From Cryptomeria japonica (Eukaryota > Streptophyta > Pinopsida > Cupressales > Cupressaceae): 64,000 nucleotides of DNA. Position numbers and translations under genes: made by a program. Positions 1 to 10,545 of this stretch are shown here, one piece after another (position 1 is the stretch's first letter; every line of letters begins with the position of its first letter). A model generated the notes under the pieces. It worked only from the letters and a program-made list of their open reading frames with translations. It was not told the DNA's origin and searched no databases. The stretch covers positions 874,378,594 through 874,442,593 of the forward strand of contig NC_081409.1 of NCBI RefSeq assembly GCF_030272615.1. The letters run 5' to 3'.

Positions 1-483
1 TGAAATACAAATTACTGTGAACAATACCTTTATTGAATTAAAGATTTATCAATACTTATCCAATCTAGCATACCAAGTTCTAGGGGCTTGCTTTAGTCCA
101 TAGAGTGCTTTCTTCAATCTGCAAACCATTGCTTTTTCATATGTCAACTGAAATCCATCCAGTTGCTCAATATAAACTTCTTCTTCTAGCTCTCCATTAA
201 GAAAGGATGACTTGACATCCATCTGATACACTTTGAAATCTTTGTAAGTAGCATAAGAAAAAATAAATCTAATAGCTTTAATCCTAGCTACTGGGGAAAG
301 AGTCTCCTCAAAATCAATACCTTCCATTGGAGAATATCCTTTACAAATAAGTCTAGCTTTATTCATAACAACTTCACCTTGTTCATTCAACTTATTCTGA
401 AACACCCACTTAGTTCCAATTACATTCTTATCCTTAAGTCTGGGAAAAAGAATACATGTATTATTCTTTTCAATTTGATTCAA
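1..483 (-). pseudogene. Copia reverse transcriptase fragment (element A)
   Basis: N-terminal half of a Ty1/copia reverse transcriptase. The open part (49-483) shows the family signatures GTKWVF near its start, [29 protein letters not shown] (first catalytic Asp) and [18 protein letters not shown]. The similarity continues with in-frame stops to base 1, where the element leaves the window before the YVDD catalytic box, so activity of that site cannot be judged. The stop codons just left of 49 show decay. The protein would copy element RNA into cDNA in cytoplasmic virus-like particles. Confidence 0.93.
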
Positions 484-949
484 TTATTCTTCCATTGGTT
501 TAACCTAATTTTCATCTTTACAAGCTTCATCAACATCCTTAGGTTCAATTTTTGAAATCAACAAATACTCTTCAGCAATTCTTCTCCTAGTCATCACACC
601 TCTGTTCTTTTCTCCTATGATCTGATTTTCTAAATGATTTAACTTTACAAACCTGGGAGTCTTGGGATTTTCTTTGGTTTCAAACTCTTGAACTTTGTCT
701 TCTACACTAGCATCTTCACCTTCATTCTCAAACTTTTATTGAACACTCTAAATTTTATTTTTGGTTTGTACTTGCTTTCCTTTATCTTTACTGGCATCCT
801 GAACATCTAAATCATATCCACAAGATCTAGGCTGATACACATTTCCTTCATCAACTTTCACATTAGCACTTTTAACTATCTTTCTCAATATTTTTTAATA
901 ACATTGGTAGGTCTTACTCTTAGTAGAATAAGAAAAACAAATTTATTCA
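484..949 (-). pseudogene. Copia integrase-RT linker region (element A)
   Basis: Minus strand between the RT start and the integrase. It matches the variable linker of the other copies here: a TRRR-type motif before RT and proline/acid-rich spacer sequence. There are several stop codons and no long open frame. No catalytic residues are expected in this part. Confidence 0.6.
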
Positions 950-1740
950 TCACATCTAGCATCAAATTTCCCTAAATCTTCACCCAATTAAGGGTGTATA
1001 TAGTAGTAATCAGAACTTCTTTCTAGTCGATATGCAGAACATTTCCTTCAATCTTCATTGTTCTAGTGGCTTCTTGAATTGTCCTGATCTTCCTTTCCAC
1101 AACACCATTTTGTTGAGGGGTCTACAGAGCAGATAACTATCTCTTCACCCCATACTCTTCACAAAAAGAATTGAACTCACCAAAAATAAATTTACCTCTC
1201 TCAGATCTTAGACATTTCATCTTTAGTCCTATCTCAGTCTCAACCATAACTTTGAAAATATTGAACTTCTCCAATGCTTAAGATTTCTCCCTTAAGAAGG
1301 TAACCCACATCATCCTTGAATATTCATTAATCAACAATGTGAAATACATGTCACCTTGTAAGATTCTCACTATAGAAGGACCACATAAATTAGTATGCAC
1401 AAGATCCAATATTCTATTAGAAGTATATTGTTTTCTTTTGAATGTAACTCTTGTTTGCTTCCCTAACTGACATTCCTTACATACCAGATTCGTAGGCTTT
1501 ATCAACTTAGGCAGATCTCTCACAACTTGAGTAGAAATTATCTTAACCATGCAATCAAAATTCACATGACACATCCTTCTATGTCATAACTAGCTTTCAT
1601 CAACCTGAGCAATCAAACAACTTTTACCACTAGAATTCAAGTGAAAGATATTACCTTTAGTCTATGTACCTAATGCAATCTCAATTCTGGAGTTACTCAA
1701 GATCTTACATTTACCATTCCTGAATTATAGATCATATCCC
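950..1740 (-). pseudogene. Copia integrase, decayed (element A)
   Basis: Integrase inserts element cDNA into the genome. The open piece 1278-1574 holds the end of the zinc-binding N-terminal part (VCKECQLGKQ) and the start of the catalytic core (LVHTNLCGPS, FTLLINEYSRMMWVTFLREKS). The first acidic residue of the DDE triad is changed here: HTNLCG where family copies in this window have HTDLCG. Lower-numbered bases (about 1080-1230) carry the rest of the core, including the TPQQN-type segment, with stops. The GAG-pre-integrase segment lies at about 1570-1740. Not functional. Confidence 0.85.
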
Positions 1741-2110
1741 TTGTCAACCATCTATCCAACACTCAAAATATTATTCTTTATACCTTCAACATACAAAACA
1801 TCATTAGGTGTTATTCTCACCATCAAGAGAAATAGAACCTCTACCACAGATTATACCAGCTTTATCATCTCCAAATATTACTACACCACCATCATACTTT
1901 TCCATACTTGCAAACTTACTCTTATCACTTGTCATGTGATGAGAGCAACCATTGTCAATAATCCATTCGTCTTTCTCTTCAACTTAGTAGCCAAAGCTTT
2001 CTCTTCAACAATGTAGCTAGTAGAATTAGTAATCACCAGATCATCTTCCTTGATAGAAATGAACATCCATTCATCTCCTGAATTTCCCTTCTCAGACTCA
2101 TCATCTATCA
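1741..2110 (-). pseudogene. Copia protease / pre-integrase segment (element A)
   Basis: The minus strand at about 1930-1965 encodes WIIDNGCSHHM, the retropepsin active-site box of this copia family. The usual DSG is DNG here, so the catalytic Asp is kept but the following Ser is Asn. Copy B at 29290-29345 has the normal DSGCSHHM. Downstream (lower coordinates) comes the conserved segment ending in a VDKG motif near 1741. Stops interrupt the frame. The enzyme would cut the Gag-Pol polyprotein. Confidence 0.8.
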
Positions 2111-2194
2111 CACCTTCATTAGCAACATAATAACACTTCTTCTAATATTTAGGCTTCTAAGGCTTCAATGGTTTCTTAGGATTTATTTCTCTTT

Positions 2195-3110
2195 CTACAC
2201 ATCTTGAAGCAAAATGTTATATCTTATTACATGAAAATAACTTAAGAGGTATATCTTATTACATGAAAAGAACTTAAAAGGCAATTTAACTTCATACTTA
2301 CCGACAGCCATAGGCAATCTTCTAGCAATCAGGGCTTCAATCTCTTCAAGATATCTTTCTTCTTCTTCAATCTCTCCCATCTCCTTCTCATATCTGGATA
2401 CCCTTGTAGAATTTTCTCTTGGATCATATTTCTTCTTCCCAGATACAGTAGCTTTGAATGCAGATTCTAACTTAGGAGGGACTTCACCAAATTCTCTTAA
2501 CTCAAAAGCAACAAGTTTCCCAATCAACATATCTCTAGTCACATATATCACAGTCTGAATCCCTTCAATAGAAGTAACCATGTGCTTGTAAGTAGGAGGC
2601 AAGTATCTCAACACTTTAGCTACAATCTCAAATTCTTCCCATACTCCACCAACACATCTGATATTTAACACAAGATCATTACTCTCCGCATAAAAAATGT
2701 CATGTTCTCATCTTTTCCCATCTTTACCATCTCATACTTTCCCTTCAAGATCTATAGCTTAGCAACTTTCACATGACTATCACCTTCATACAAAGTCTTC
2801 AGCTTCTTCCAAATCTCATGAGCAGTCTACAAATCCACCACATTAGTCATCTCAGAACTAGTCAAGGCACTCAATAATTCTTCCTTATCTCTAATATTGA
2901 ATTCATCTTCCTTTATCTCATCTATAGTAGTAGGATCATTCTAAGGAACATTATACACATTCTTAGTAATCTTCCAATAGTCTTCACCGATGCATCTCAA
3001 ATGACATTCCATTTGGTTCTTTAGGAGAGTATAATTCATTCTATCAAATCTTGGACTTCTTAAAAGAACAGGTTGTCATCCTAGATCTCCTCAAGCAACC
3101 AAGCTTCTTC
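2195..3110 (-). pseudogene. Copia gag, decayed (element A)
   Basis: Gag forms the virus-like particle. The open part 2195-2671 carries KVLRYLPPTYKHMVTSIEG, IGKLVAFELREFGEVPPKLE and the acidic EEIEALIARRLP stretch, all shared with the gags at 23240 and 29512. N-terminal gag continues in broken frames up to about 3100, next to the primer site. The zinc-knuckle region (near 2200-2270) is damaged: only part of the CxxC half is left and a 33-base duplication lies in it. Confidence 0.85.
2214..2280. repeat. Local tandem duplication inside gag of element A
   Basis: Two adjacent near-identical copies of a unit of about 33 bases, sharing the core atatcttattacatgaaaa at 2219-2237 and again at about 2252-2270. 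The duplication falls at the zinc-knuckle position and shifts the frame. Absent from the other gag copies here. Confidence 0.7.
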
Positions 3111-3120
3111 CCAAGGATCT

Positions 3121-3133
3121 AACTCTAATACCA
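3121..3133 (-). promoter_or_regulatory. Primer binding site of element A
   Basis: The minus strand reads TGGTATTAGAGTT two bases after the LTR end, matching the 3' end complement of initiator tRNA-Met (TGGTATCAGAGC) used by plant copia elements, with changes. The same layout is seen at 23184 and 30485. Confidence 0.8.
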
Positions 3134-3135
3134 AC

Positions 3136-3313
3136 TATTGGCAACAATGCAACAAACTAAGAGGGGGGGGAGGGGTGAATTAATTTGTACAAAAACTCTA
3201 CATAACTCAAACTTAAATTCAGATTTGATAATTAATAGTTAAAACACAAATCAACACCACATAAATAACACATATAACACCAAGATTTTTGATGTGGAAA
3301 ACCCGGCTAATTC
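3136..3313 (-). mobile_element. Partial 5' LTR of element A (U5 end)
   Basis: U5-proximal part of a copia LTR in minus orientation. It has the G-tract followed by a GTGAATTA-type block and the 'taacacc...gatgtggaaa' block shared with LTRs at 24873 and 30498. The rest of the LTR is missing because another LTR begins at about 3314. Confidence 0.75.
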
Positions 3314-3957
3314 ATGTCAACATATTCTTATGAGTTACTTTGGTGATTGCAGATTGAGAAGATCTTATGATCCGGTTTGCAATTTTGTTTTGTTGTTTTG
3401 GTTTTTTGTAGAGTTCGGTATTTCCTCCGGTATATTCTGGTGTGATCAGATTTTGATCTGAATTTTTGGGATAATATTTTGGATGATCCTATGTATCTTC
3501 ATTTCAGATGGTTCATGATTTGGTGCTCCACACATTATCTTTCTTTGTGACAGTTGTTGATTGGTTGTGTTCTTGAGTTTTCAGATGTTGATCGATGAAG
3601 ATTTGATAAGTGGTGTTGGTGTAGCTATTACTGATGATTCTAACATGCTTGCTAGTGTTTCCTAATAGTTTCTTATTTTTCCTAATGATCCACATTGATT
3701 GTTGTGCGAGTTATTGGTGGTTTTCATGATCTGGTAATGATTTTTCATGTTATGCAGTATTTTTGGTGGTGCAGTGTGTTGTCGTTGATCTTGGCACAAT
3801 TTTTGGTGGATTTGAGCATTTGGGAATTTGATCTAGGTCCATGTTATGTCATGAAAACTATTATATTGATCTGGTGGTCAATCTTTGTATCATGTGATGT
3901 AATTTTGTAATTGTGAGTTGAGGGTTTAGCTGACCTTGTTGTCAAGGTTGATGAATT

Positions 3958-3967
3958 GTATAAATAA
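3958..3967 (+). promoter_or_regulatory. TATA box of LTR C1
   Basis: GTATAAATAA in the middle of the LTR, in the position matching the TTTATAAATA box at 22652 in the LTR of element H. It would mark the U3/R boundary about 30 bases downstream. Confidence 0.55.
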
Positions 3968-4295
3968 GTGATATAGTCATGTAAATTAGGCCTCAAAGTT
4001 GTTTCTATCTTATTAGAGAGTGGTGTATTTGTGAGAAAGTGATTCATCCTTCGATATTGTGATTGAGCAGAGATTGGTGTTGTAGAGCAAACAATTGTGA
4101 TTAACCAAAATTTTAATCAAGCATTTAGAGATGCTATTCTTTCAGTTCATTTCTTTTGGATTGTAGTTTGAATCTTGTTGTAAGTCAATGAGACTTCCCT
4201 GAGGGTTGTAGCCTTTTGGGCCATTATATTTGAGTAGCGAGTTCTAGGTAGTGTGCCTGAATGTATGTGCATTCCCCATTGTAATATTTTCACAT

Positions 4296-4300
4296 ACTAC
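4296..4300. repeat. Target-site duplication ACTAC (left) of G1
   Basis: ACTAC at 4296-4300 and again at 15392-15396, immediately outside the two LTR ends of G1. A perfect 5-bp duplication is the normal mark of LTR-retrotransposon insertion and fixes both element borders. Confidence 0.95.
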
Positions 4301-5378
4301 TATGATGCTAAAAATGTTGTTAGTATAAGAGGCATACACATATAATGAGACAATAGAAGCATAATTGTAAAGCTTAATTGAAAATTTAAACCAATGATGC
4401 AAACCATAAGCCTTCCTTGAAATGTCCCATTTTCCTCTATTCTTGAGGACCTTGAAGGTGTTGGATTGATGGGCTCTTAGTGGAGCAATGACCTCCAAAG
4501 TGACAACTCAAGAGTTGAGTAGCTAATTGATCATGATTGACTATGGAGATGATATGAAATGCATGATTTAAGAACCTAGATGAACATGCTATGATAAATC
4601 CAAAGCTAATTACTAGATAATTGAAATGCAAATTGCCTATAGTAATGATGCCTAAATTGATATGAGATGGGATCGATATTCCTATAATAACAATGCATAA
4701 ATTGATATGAGATGGGGATCCATATTGCTCCAAAATGAGGGGTATTTATAGGATTTCCAAGGCCAAAGCTGAGGTGGCAGGAATCGACGGTCTAGATTTG
4801 ATCTGAAGATATCAAGGGCCAAGATTGAGGAAGTTGGAGAAGAGGTTGGAGGAAGGGACACTTGTCATCTCTGTGGTGACAAGTGTCAAGGAGCCTTGCT
4901 CATGAGAGGGCAAGTGTCCAAGGGAGGAGACATGTGGCAAAAGTGCCATGTGTCTCAAGGAGAGAATATCCACACCATGAGAGGTTAGGATAAGGAGGTT
5001 AGACCCAAGATTAGATTGAATGGGTTAGGTTAGGGGATGGTTAGGTTGGGTGGTTAAAGTTAGGAGCCATGTGCTTATTTGAATTTAGAAATTCAAATAA
5101 TAGAAAAATGGTAATTAATCTCAACAAACTTGAGTTTGTTAATCTTAATTAGGGATTAGAGAATTGATTAGTATGGGGAGACATTAATTAATTGAGAATT
5201 AATTAATCAAAGGGGGATGTGAGATGAACTAGATAAATAAATCATTTAGATTTATTTACTAGTAGATGAATAGAGAAATTAATTAAATTGCTTATGAATT
5301 CAATTAATTAGGAAGGGGAATTAATCAAATATCTGCGTATTTAATTAACTATCTTCAGACCATTTTTAGGTGTATACA
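4301..5378 (-). mobile_element. 3' LTR of G1
   Basis: LTR of 1078 bp. On the minus strand it begins TGTATACACC and ends in GCATCATA, where the terminal CA has become TA (the partner LTR keeps CACA). TATA box on the minus strand at 4743-4750 (TATAAATA). It lacks about 33 bases present near 14996-15030 in the 5' LTR. The same LTR family is present alone at 50535-51483. Confidence 0.93.
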
Positions 5379-5398
5379 TTTTGCCCCTCTTTGAAGCG
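5379..5398 (-). promoter_or_regulatory. Polypurine tract of G1
   Basis: Minus strand CAAAGAGGGGCAAAA directly upstream of the 3' LTR: the plus-strand DNA primer. The same tract precedes the 3' LTR of G2 at 33037. Confidence 0.85.
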
Positions 5399-5550
5399 AT
5401 GTGTGACGATGCGTTGGTTCAAAGAAAACTTGATTGATGATGTTGTTGATTTGATAGAATGTAGATTTGATCTTGATTTGATGTAGATTTGGTTTCAATG
5501 TGATACTGATTTGATTTGGAGATGATAAATCTCAATATGATTTTGATTCG

Positions 5551-5659
5551 ATGTTTGAGATGATATGATGCCGATATGATGTGGATTCAATGTTTGAGAT
5601 GATATGATGCCGATATGATGTGGATTCGATGTTTGAGATGATATGATGCTCATATGATG
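5551..5659. repeat. 39-bp tandem repeat, 2.8 copies
   Basis: Units starting at 5551, 5590 and 5629, each opening ATGTTTGAGATGATATGATG. The first two differ by a single base, the third is partial. It lies in the 3' untranslated part of G1. Confidence 0.85.
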
Positions 5660-5896
5660 AAACAAACGTTGATTGATAGATATTGATGCGAGGATGCCCC
5701 CTTAGGAGATCAATTGAGATAATTGACCATTGGAGTTTTTTGGATCTTTGCGAAATTGATTTCCTAATAGACTATTGGATGATTCCTACAACTGTGGTTG
5801 ATGAAAGTGCGAGTTCTTCGATCACTTTGATGTGGTTCTTGATGTGATGATTGATAGAGTTTGATTGAATTGATATGATTGATGAGATCAAGATCA

Positions 5897-6030
5897 AGTC
5901 TGGTTTCAGGAATGGCACCTCTTGTATAAGACAAAGATGATCAAAGTGTCTGGTTTCAGGAATGATATATCCTGTATAAGACTTGATGAAAAACGTCTAG
6001 TTCTAGGAAGGATTCATCCTGTATAAGACC
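5897..6030. repeat. Three degenerate copies of a 34-base motif
   Basis: Motif CTGGTTTCAGGAATG followed by CCTGTATAAGAC occurs at about 5898, 5950 and 5995, about 45-52 bases apart, with increasing divergence. Non-coding part of G1, no function apparent. Confidence 0.65.
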
Positions 6031-6179
6031 TGATAGAAAGGATTAGATGAGATGGATTGATAGAATTGATAAGATTGATTGGATAAAGAACTGATAGTTT
6101 GTTGATATCATGTTGTAGGAAGATTCATATATGCTAATGTTGGCATATTTGGGGGAGTAGCATAAGATTTGCGTTGGGT

Positions 6180-6760
6180 TTTTCCAGTTTTTTTTTTAAA
6201 ATTCCATACGCCTCCCAAAAATTTTTATTTATGCATGCATGTATTTTCCAAAAAAACACATTAAAAAAAAATTTATTTTATTTTTTATTTTTTATTTTGA
6301 TTTTCTCAATTTTAAAAAAAAAATGTCATTTTTGCAATTTTAAATTTTCGCAAAATTTTTTTTTTGGGGGGGGAGGGGGAGCCGGTGGTGCGGAGGCGGA
6401 GGGCGACGCGGATGGCAGAGCAGAGGAGAGGAGGTGGAGGAGGGTGGAGGAGAGGAGGCAGAGGAGGGCAGAAGCGAAGGCCCACCACCGGCACTGCGAG
6501 AGGCACCGCGGGCGCCAGCACTGGCGCTGCCAGTGCTGCGGGAGGCACCATAGGCACCACTGCTAGCACCACCAGCGCTGCGGGCGCCACCGCTAGCATC
6601 GTCGACGTTGTGGGAGGAACCTTCGGCACCACCGCAGCCGCCACCGCAAGCCGAGGGGGGGAACCTTTTTTTTTTGGTCGATTTTTTGATTTTTTTTTTT
6701 GGTTTATTTATTTTTTTTTTTTTTTTTGGTTTTTAGGATTTTGACGATTTCTCGATTTCA
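6180..6760. other. GC-rich island framed by A/T homopolymers inside G1
   Basis: Bases 6365-6655 are strongly GC-rich (GGAGG and GCACCACC-type runs) in an otherwise AT-rich window. They are flanked by runs of T and A at 6186-6320 and 6664-6730. Open frames exist on both strands, but they give low-complexity Ala/Val/Pro or Arg/Gly peptides and look like by-products of composition. The block is not seen in G2. Confidence 0.7.
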
Positions 6761-8629
6761 ACGATTTTTTTGATTTTGATAATTTTTGTCGATTTTGATA
6801 ATTTTTTCGATTTTTGATGATTTTTCAATTTTTTGATGATTTTTCAATTTTTGATGATTTTTGGTTTTTGATTATTTTTTATTTTTGATGATTTTTCAGT
6901 TTTTTCACTTTGCGTCTTAGTGGTCCCATTGATATGGGATATTGATCCGTTCATGTACACCCCTTTTTGTGATGATATATTGATGAGTCTCGCAATGTAT
7001 ATTTGTGATGTGTCTCATGCATTTTGTGATATCATTGTACATTGGACATTTGATCTTGTTTTGATGATATGATATGTAGTCGATCCTATTCTCTCTACAT
7101 GACCTATGAGATGATGGATGCATGCTATTTGACATATGATTATGATGTGCAGGCATTCTCATGATGTATGCTTGATGTATGCTTTAATTTCTATATGCTT
7201 ATGAATTCTAGATGATGAATATATGATGATGCAGTATTTACATGATGTATGGTGATGCTTATAATTTCTATGTGATGTATGTGCGATTGCAATGCTTTCT
7301 ATGTTTATGATATTTTTTTTTATGATTTTCTCATGCATGTTAATATGAGATGGATGTAATGCAATGCAATGGTGTTATTTTATATGATTTGAGATTTGAT
7401 GAATGTCATGCAATGATCCTATTAAATGAATTAATGATTTGATGCTTTATATGAATGGTGCCTTGGTATGCAATGGTTACATGAGATGAACTCACTTATC
7501 ATGCAGGATGAATGAATTGATTATTTTTGTTATTGTCCAATGTACTCAATCACGTAATAAGAGAGATAACACCATGTTAGCTTTGACCTTGGAAAAGATG
7601 AGCATTGTGATCCCATGAAGAATGAAATGCAAATCTATCTTAAAATGCAATGCAATGCAGTGATCAGACTGGTCATGGAGTCATTGCTTTGTTTCATCAT
7701 TGAGCCTTTAAAATGTGGGAAGTGAGTGCAAACATCAATGGTATAATTGAATCATGATGACCTGAGCACTACTTTCCTAGGTTTTGATATTGCAAATTAG
7801 CACAAGCATCGAGGTATAATTGAACCAAGATGACTAGAGTGTTGCTTGCGTAAAACAGGTAGTATTAACCATTTCTATATGCAAGTTCGAAATGTCTTCC
7901 ATGATATTCTGATGATCATTTCCTTAGACAACTTTGCACATATTGATGATTAATTTATAGACAGTAGACAAGAAAAATATCATGTTCCTTCTTTGTTCCT
8001 CTAGTCAAAGACATCCTGGAGTTACTCAAAAATCATGATAGCGAAAATCCAAACAAAATAGTTGAACCATCATTGCCAAAGTGTTAAAATCATGAGTCAA
8101 GATATATCATCCATTGATATGTGTTTTGTCATGTTTAGATTGATATGTGATAGTTAATGGTTGATAATGTGATCTTATTTTCAATGTTGGATGTGTCTTA
8201 GTTTTTCACTTGACAAGCATTGTCTGACTGTTGTTCTACCTACTTTGATTAAGCTCAAGAATGATCAAAACTTTTTGCCCCCAGCAAGGTTCAGGATTTT
8301 GCCCCCAACCTAGAAACAAGCCTTATTATGATATAGTTAATGATCCAAACCATGACAAGGAATCACCTGGGATGTCTGCATATGTACAAAAGGCTTTATG
8401 ATGAATATGAACATCGCTGATGGAAATGAATGCAAGTGAAAGAAAGCACGAACCAAAAGATGGCAGAGCTAGCCGACAGATAGTGCCCATTTGCCAGGTT
8501 TTCACCATCTGTTTTTATTGAACTTTTTCTCATATTTGATTTTTTTTTGTTTTTGCTTTTTTCACTTTTTAGGATTTTTTTGTTTTTTTACTGTTTTTGA
8601 ATTTTTCAGACATAAAACTTCTTCAGCTG
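6761..8629. other. Non-coding 3' region of G1
   Basis: No gene. 6761-6905 is a run of GATTTTT/GATGATTTTT-type repeats. 7720-7960 and 8480-8600 match G2 at about 37450-37690 and 38540-38660, so they are conserved non-coding blocks of this element group. 8220-8630 leads into the integrase end. Confidence 0.7.
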
Positions 8630-9065
8630 TATGCTATTGATGGGTTCCTTGAGCTGATCTCTGTCTTGTGTTGATAGCTGATATGCCCCTGACCCAAATA
8701 CTATTGTGACCACAAATGGACCTAACTAGTTTGGTTCAAACTTTCCTATCTTTTCTCGATCTGACTGATTTCATGGATTTTTCTTTAGTACTAGATCAAG
8801 TCCCCATTGGCTGAAAGGCCAAGATGTTGCTAAAGGATGAAGTTCTTCTGCTAGTGCATCAATCAAATTTCCATGGATCTGACATTGTTTGCATGTTCTA
8901 GCTATCTGAAAAGAATCTTGTTCCATAGTTGGCCAATAATAGCCCAAGCGTATGAGTTTTTTTGAAAGGGTAAGACCACTTGAATGAGTGCCACAAATGT
9001 CATTATGAACTTCATTTAAGGTCTTCTTAGAGTCTTCTTGTTCGAGGCATCTTAAGAGAGTACTA
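8630..9065 (-). pseudogene. Integrase remnant of G1 with catalytic core deleted
   Basis: On the minus strand, 8815-9055 encodes the integrase zinc-binding part (ICGTHSSG...LGYYWPTM, HHCC type) and runs into the LDLV start of the core. At about 8795-8800 it jumps directly to the C-terminal part (8630-8790). Compared with G2 (38670-39790), about 640 bases holding the D and E catalytic residues are missing. The protein could not integrate DNA. Confidence 0.8.
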
Positions 9066-9550
9066 TCTAGACCTCATTTAAATAGGGTATCCATGATGAG
9101 AGTATAATGGGAGGATTGGCGAATAAAGTTTCTCTTTTGGTTCTTTGATAGGTCAAGAGGTAAGGTGTTATCTTTCATATATGTGTAAGTTTGGCCATAG
9201 CGGGAAGAATTATTATGTCCAATAAGTTGGCAGATGGTTTGGGAATCCAGACAATTATGAGAAGGGTATGACAACGCTTCAACCAAGAATTCATAACGCT
9301 CTTGATATTCCTATGTTTGAAATAGAGAAGCAAGTGTTGCCATAGCATCTGCTGCTTTGTTATCATTTCTTAGAATTTGTTCAAAAGTGATTTCAACAAA
9401 ATATTTCTTGAAGTCATCCACCATCTTTTTGTAAGGCATGAGTTTGTCACCTTTTGTTCGATAGTCATCATTGATTGGATTAATGACAAGCTGAAAGTCT
9501 CCAAAGACTTGAAGTTGTTTAATGTTCCATTATGTAGCCATTTTGATAAA
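9066..9550 (-). pseudogene. Second (archaeal-type) RNase H remnant of G1
   Basis: Minus strand matches G2 39824-40400: VFGDFQLVINPINDDYRTKGDKL, KYFVEITFEQI..NDNKAADAMATLASLFQ. The stretch holding the EYEAL motif is deleted, so the N-terminal SGVGILF motif runs straight into WNIKQL. A downstream piece (9074-9286) continues towards integrase. Two RNase H domains are typical of Tat/Ogre-type gypsy elements. Non-functional. Confidence 0.75.
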
Positions 9551-9558
9551 TAGAATGC

Positions 9559-10545
9559 CTACTCCTGATTTATGTTGTGCTCTCTATTGATGTCTTCTCT
9601 TGATCCATGTTGTGTTCCATTATTGATGTTTTCTCCTGGACTGATATTTGGGTGATGTATTATAAGATCTGGATCAAACCCTGGAATATCTATGTATGAC
9701 CAAGTAAAATCGATTTGCCATCTTTTGAAGGATTTCAAATATCTTTTCCTTGCTGGTTCTGATAAAGAGATTGTTGCTGGATGTAGATCAATTGTGTCAA
9801 TGATAACTGCTGGTTCTATTAGGATAGATGACTTCTCTTGATAGTACACATGTAAGGTGTCAAATCTCCCATCTTTTGGTGCCTCGAGGAGGTTTTCACC
9901 GATAGATGCATCTTTTATTTTTACTTTTTCATGGTCTAATGTTGCCAATAAATGGTTTTCACCATTATACTTGATATTGTTTTCTTTATTTTCATTTTTG
10001 TGACTAGGAGATTTTGCACCTATTTGACTTGAAGATATGTTAGTGGAATCCCTGGTGAAAGTTGTTGTAGGTTTGATTTCATTAAGATATAAGGATATGG
10101 CATGGTCATTAGGTAAGGTATCAATGTCAGTATGTCCTTCATTTTCCCAGTCCATAAGTTTAGGATAGCTTAAGGATAAAGGATCTTCTGGTTGATATGT
10201 TTCAGAGATATTGGGAGTCATGATAGAGATGTCAAAGCTTTCAGTAGGTATTTCCTTGTCTAGGATGATACTCTCATCAGAATGACCTTGTACAAGAAAA
10301 TCCTAATCATCCTTGGTTAAGTCCATGTCAGCCGTATGTGATTCTGATTCAAGTAGGCTATTTCCTAACGTTGGTTCTGCATATGTGTGAACTATATCAA
10401 CACTTCCATCTGCTTCTTCCCTTTCAATTTCAAGTTGTTCTTGTTTGTTGTTCCATGATAATGAATATTCTTTTCTCCCTTGATCTTTTAGCTACATTTG
10501 TTCTTCCATGTTTGACAAAATTGGTGCAAATGATTGTTCCTTGGA
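9559..10545 (-). pseudogene. Protease-RT linker of G1, RT lost
   Basis: Open stretch 9559-10221 plus broken frame up to 10545. Conserved with G2 43082-43740: SIMTPNISETYQ, YPKLMDWENEGHTDI, and IDFTWSYIDIPGFDPDLIIHH, which in G2 leads directly into RT. Here the frame ends a few codons after the ISPGENIN motif and RNase H sequence follows, so RT and the first RNase H have been removed by deletion. No catalytic role known for the linker. Confidence 0.75.

Larger units (their letters stand above)
1..3313 (-). mobile_element. Ty1/copia element A, decayed, runs off left edge
   Basis: Minus-strand copia element read from right to left as partial 5' LTR (3136-3313), primer site, gag, protease, integrase and reverse transcriptase. 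RT continues past base 1, so the 3' part is outside the window. Domain order protease-integrase-RT is that of Ty1/copia, not Ty3/gypsy. Many stops and frameshifts break every domain, so it is a dead copy. The same family recurs at 24873-31554, 58847-60563 and 60564-63530. Its 5' LTR is cut off at about 3313 by another LTR and does not resume further right, so this junction is a truncation rather than a clean nested insertion. Confidence 0.93.
3314..4300 (+). mobile_element. Copia LTR C1, left part (split by G1)
   Basis: Plus-orientation LTR of the copia family, beginning inside U3 (about the first 45 bases seen in the related LTR at 15947 are missing). Shares ATGGTTCATGATTTGG with that fragment and the TAGGTAGTGT-type block with the LTR at 22571. 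It stops at the ACTAC target duplication of G1 and resumes at 15397, giving about 1.2 kb. No primer site follows its end at 15606, so it is a 3' or solo LTR. Confidence 0.85.

Noticed and set aside
1741-2016. Plus-strand open frame of 91 codons
   Set aside because: Antisense shadow of the copia protease and pre-integrase of element A.
6174-6744. Overlapping open frames in the GC-rich island (both strands)
   Set aside because: Low-complexity composition effect; no domain and not conserved in G2.
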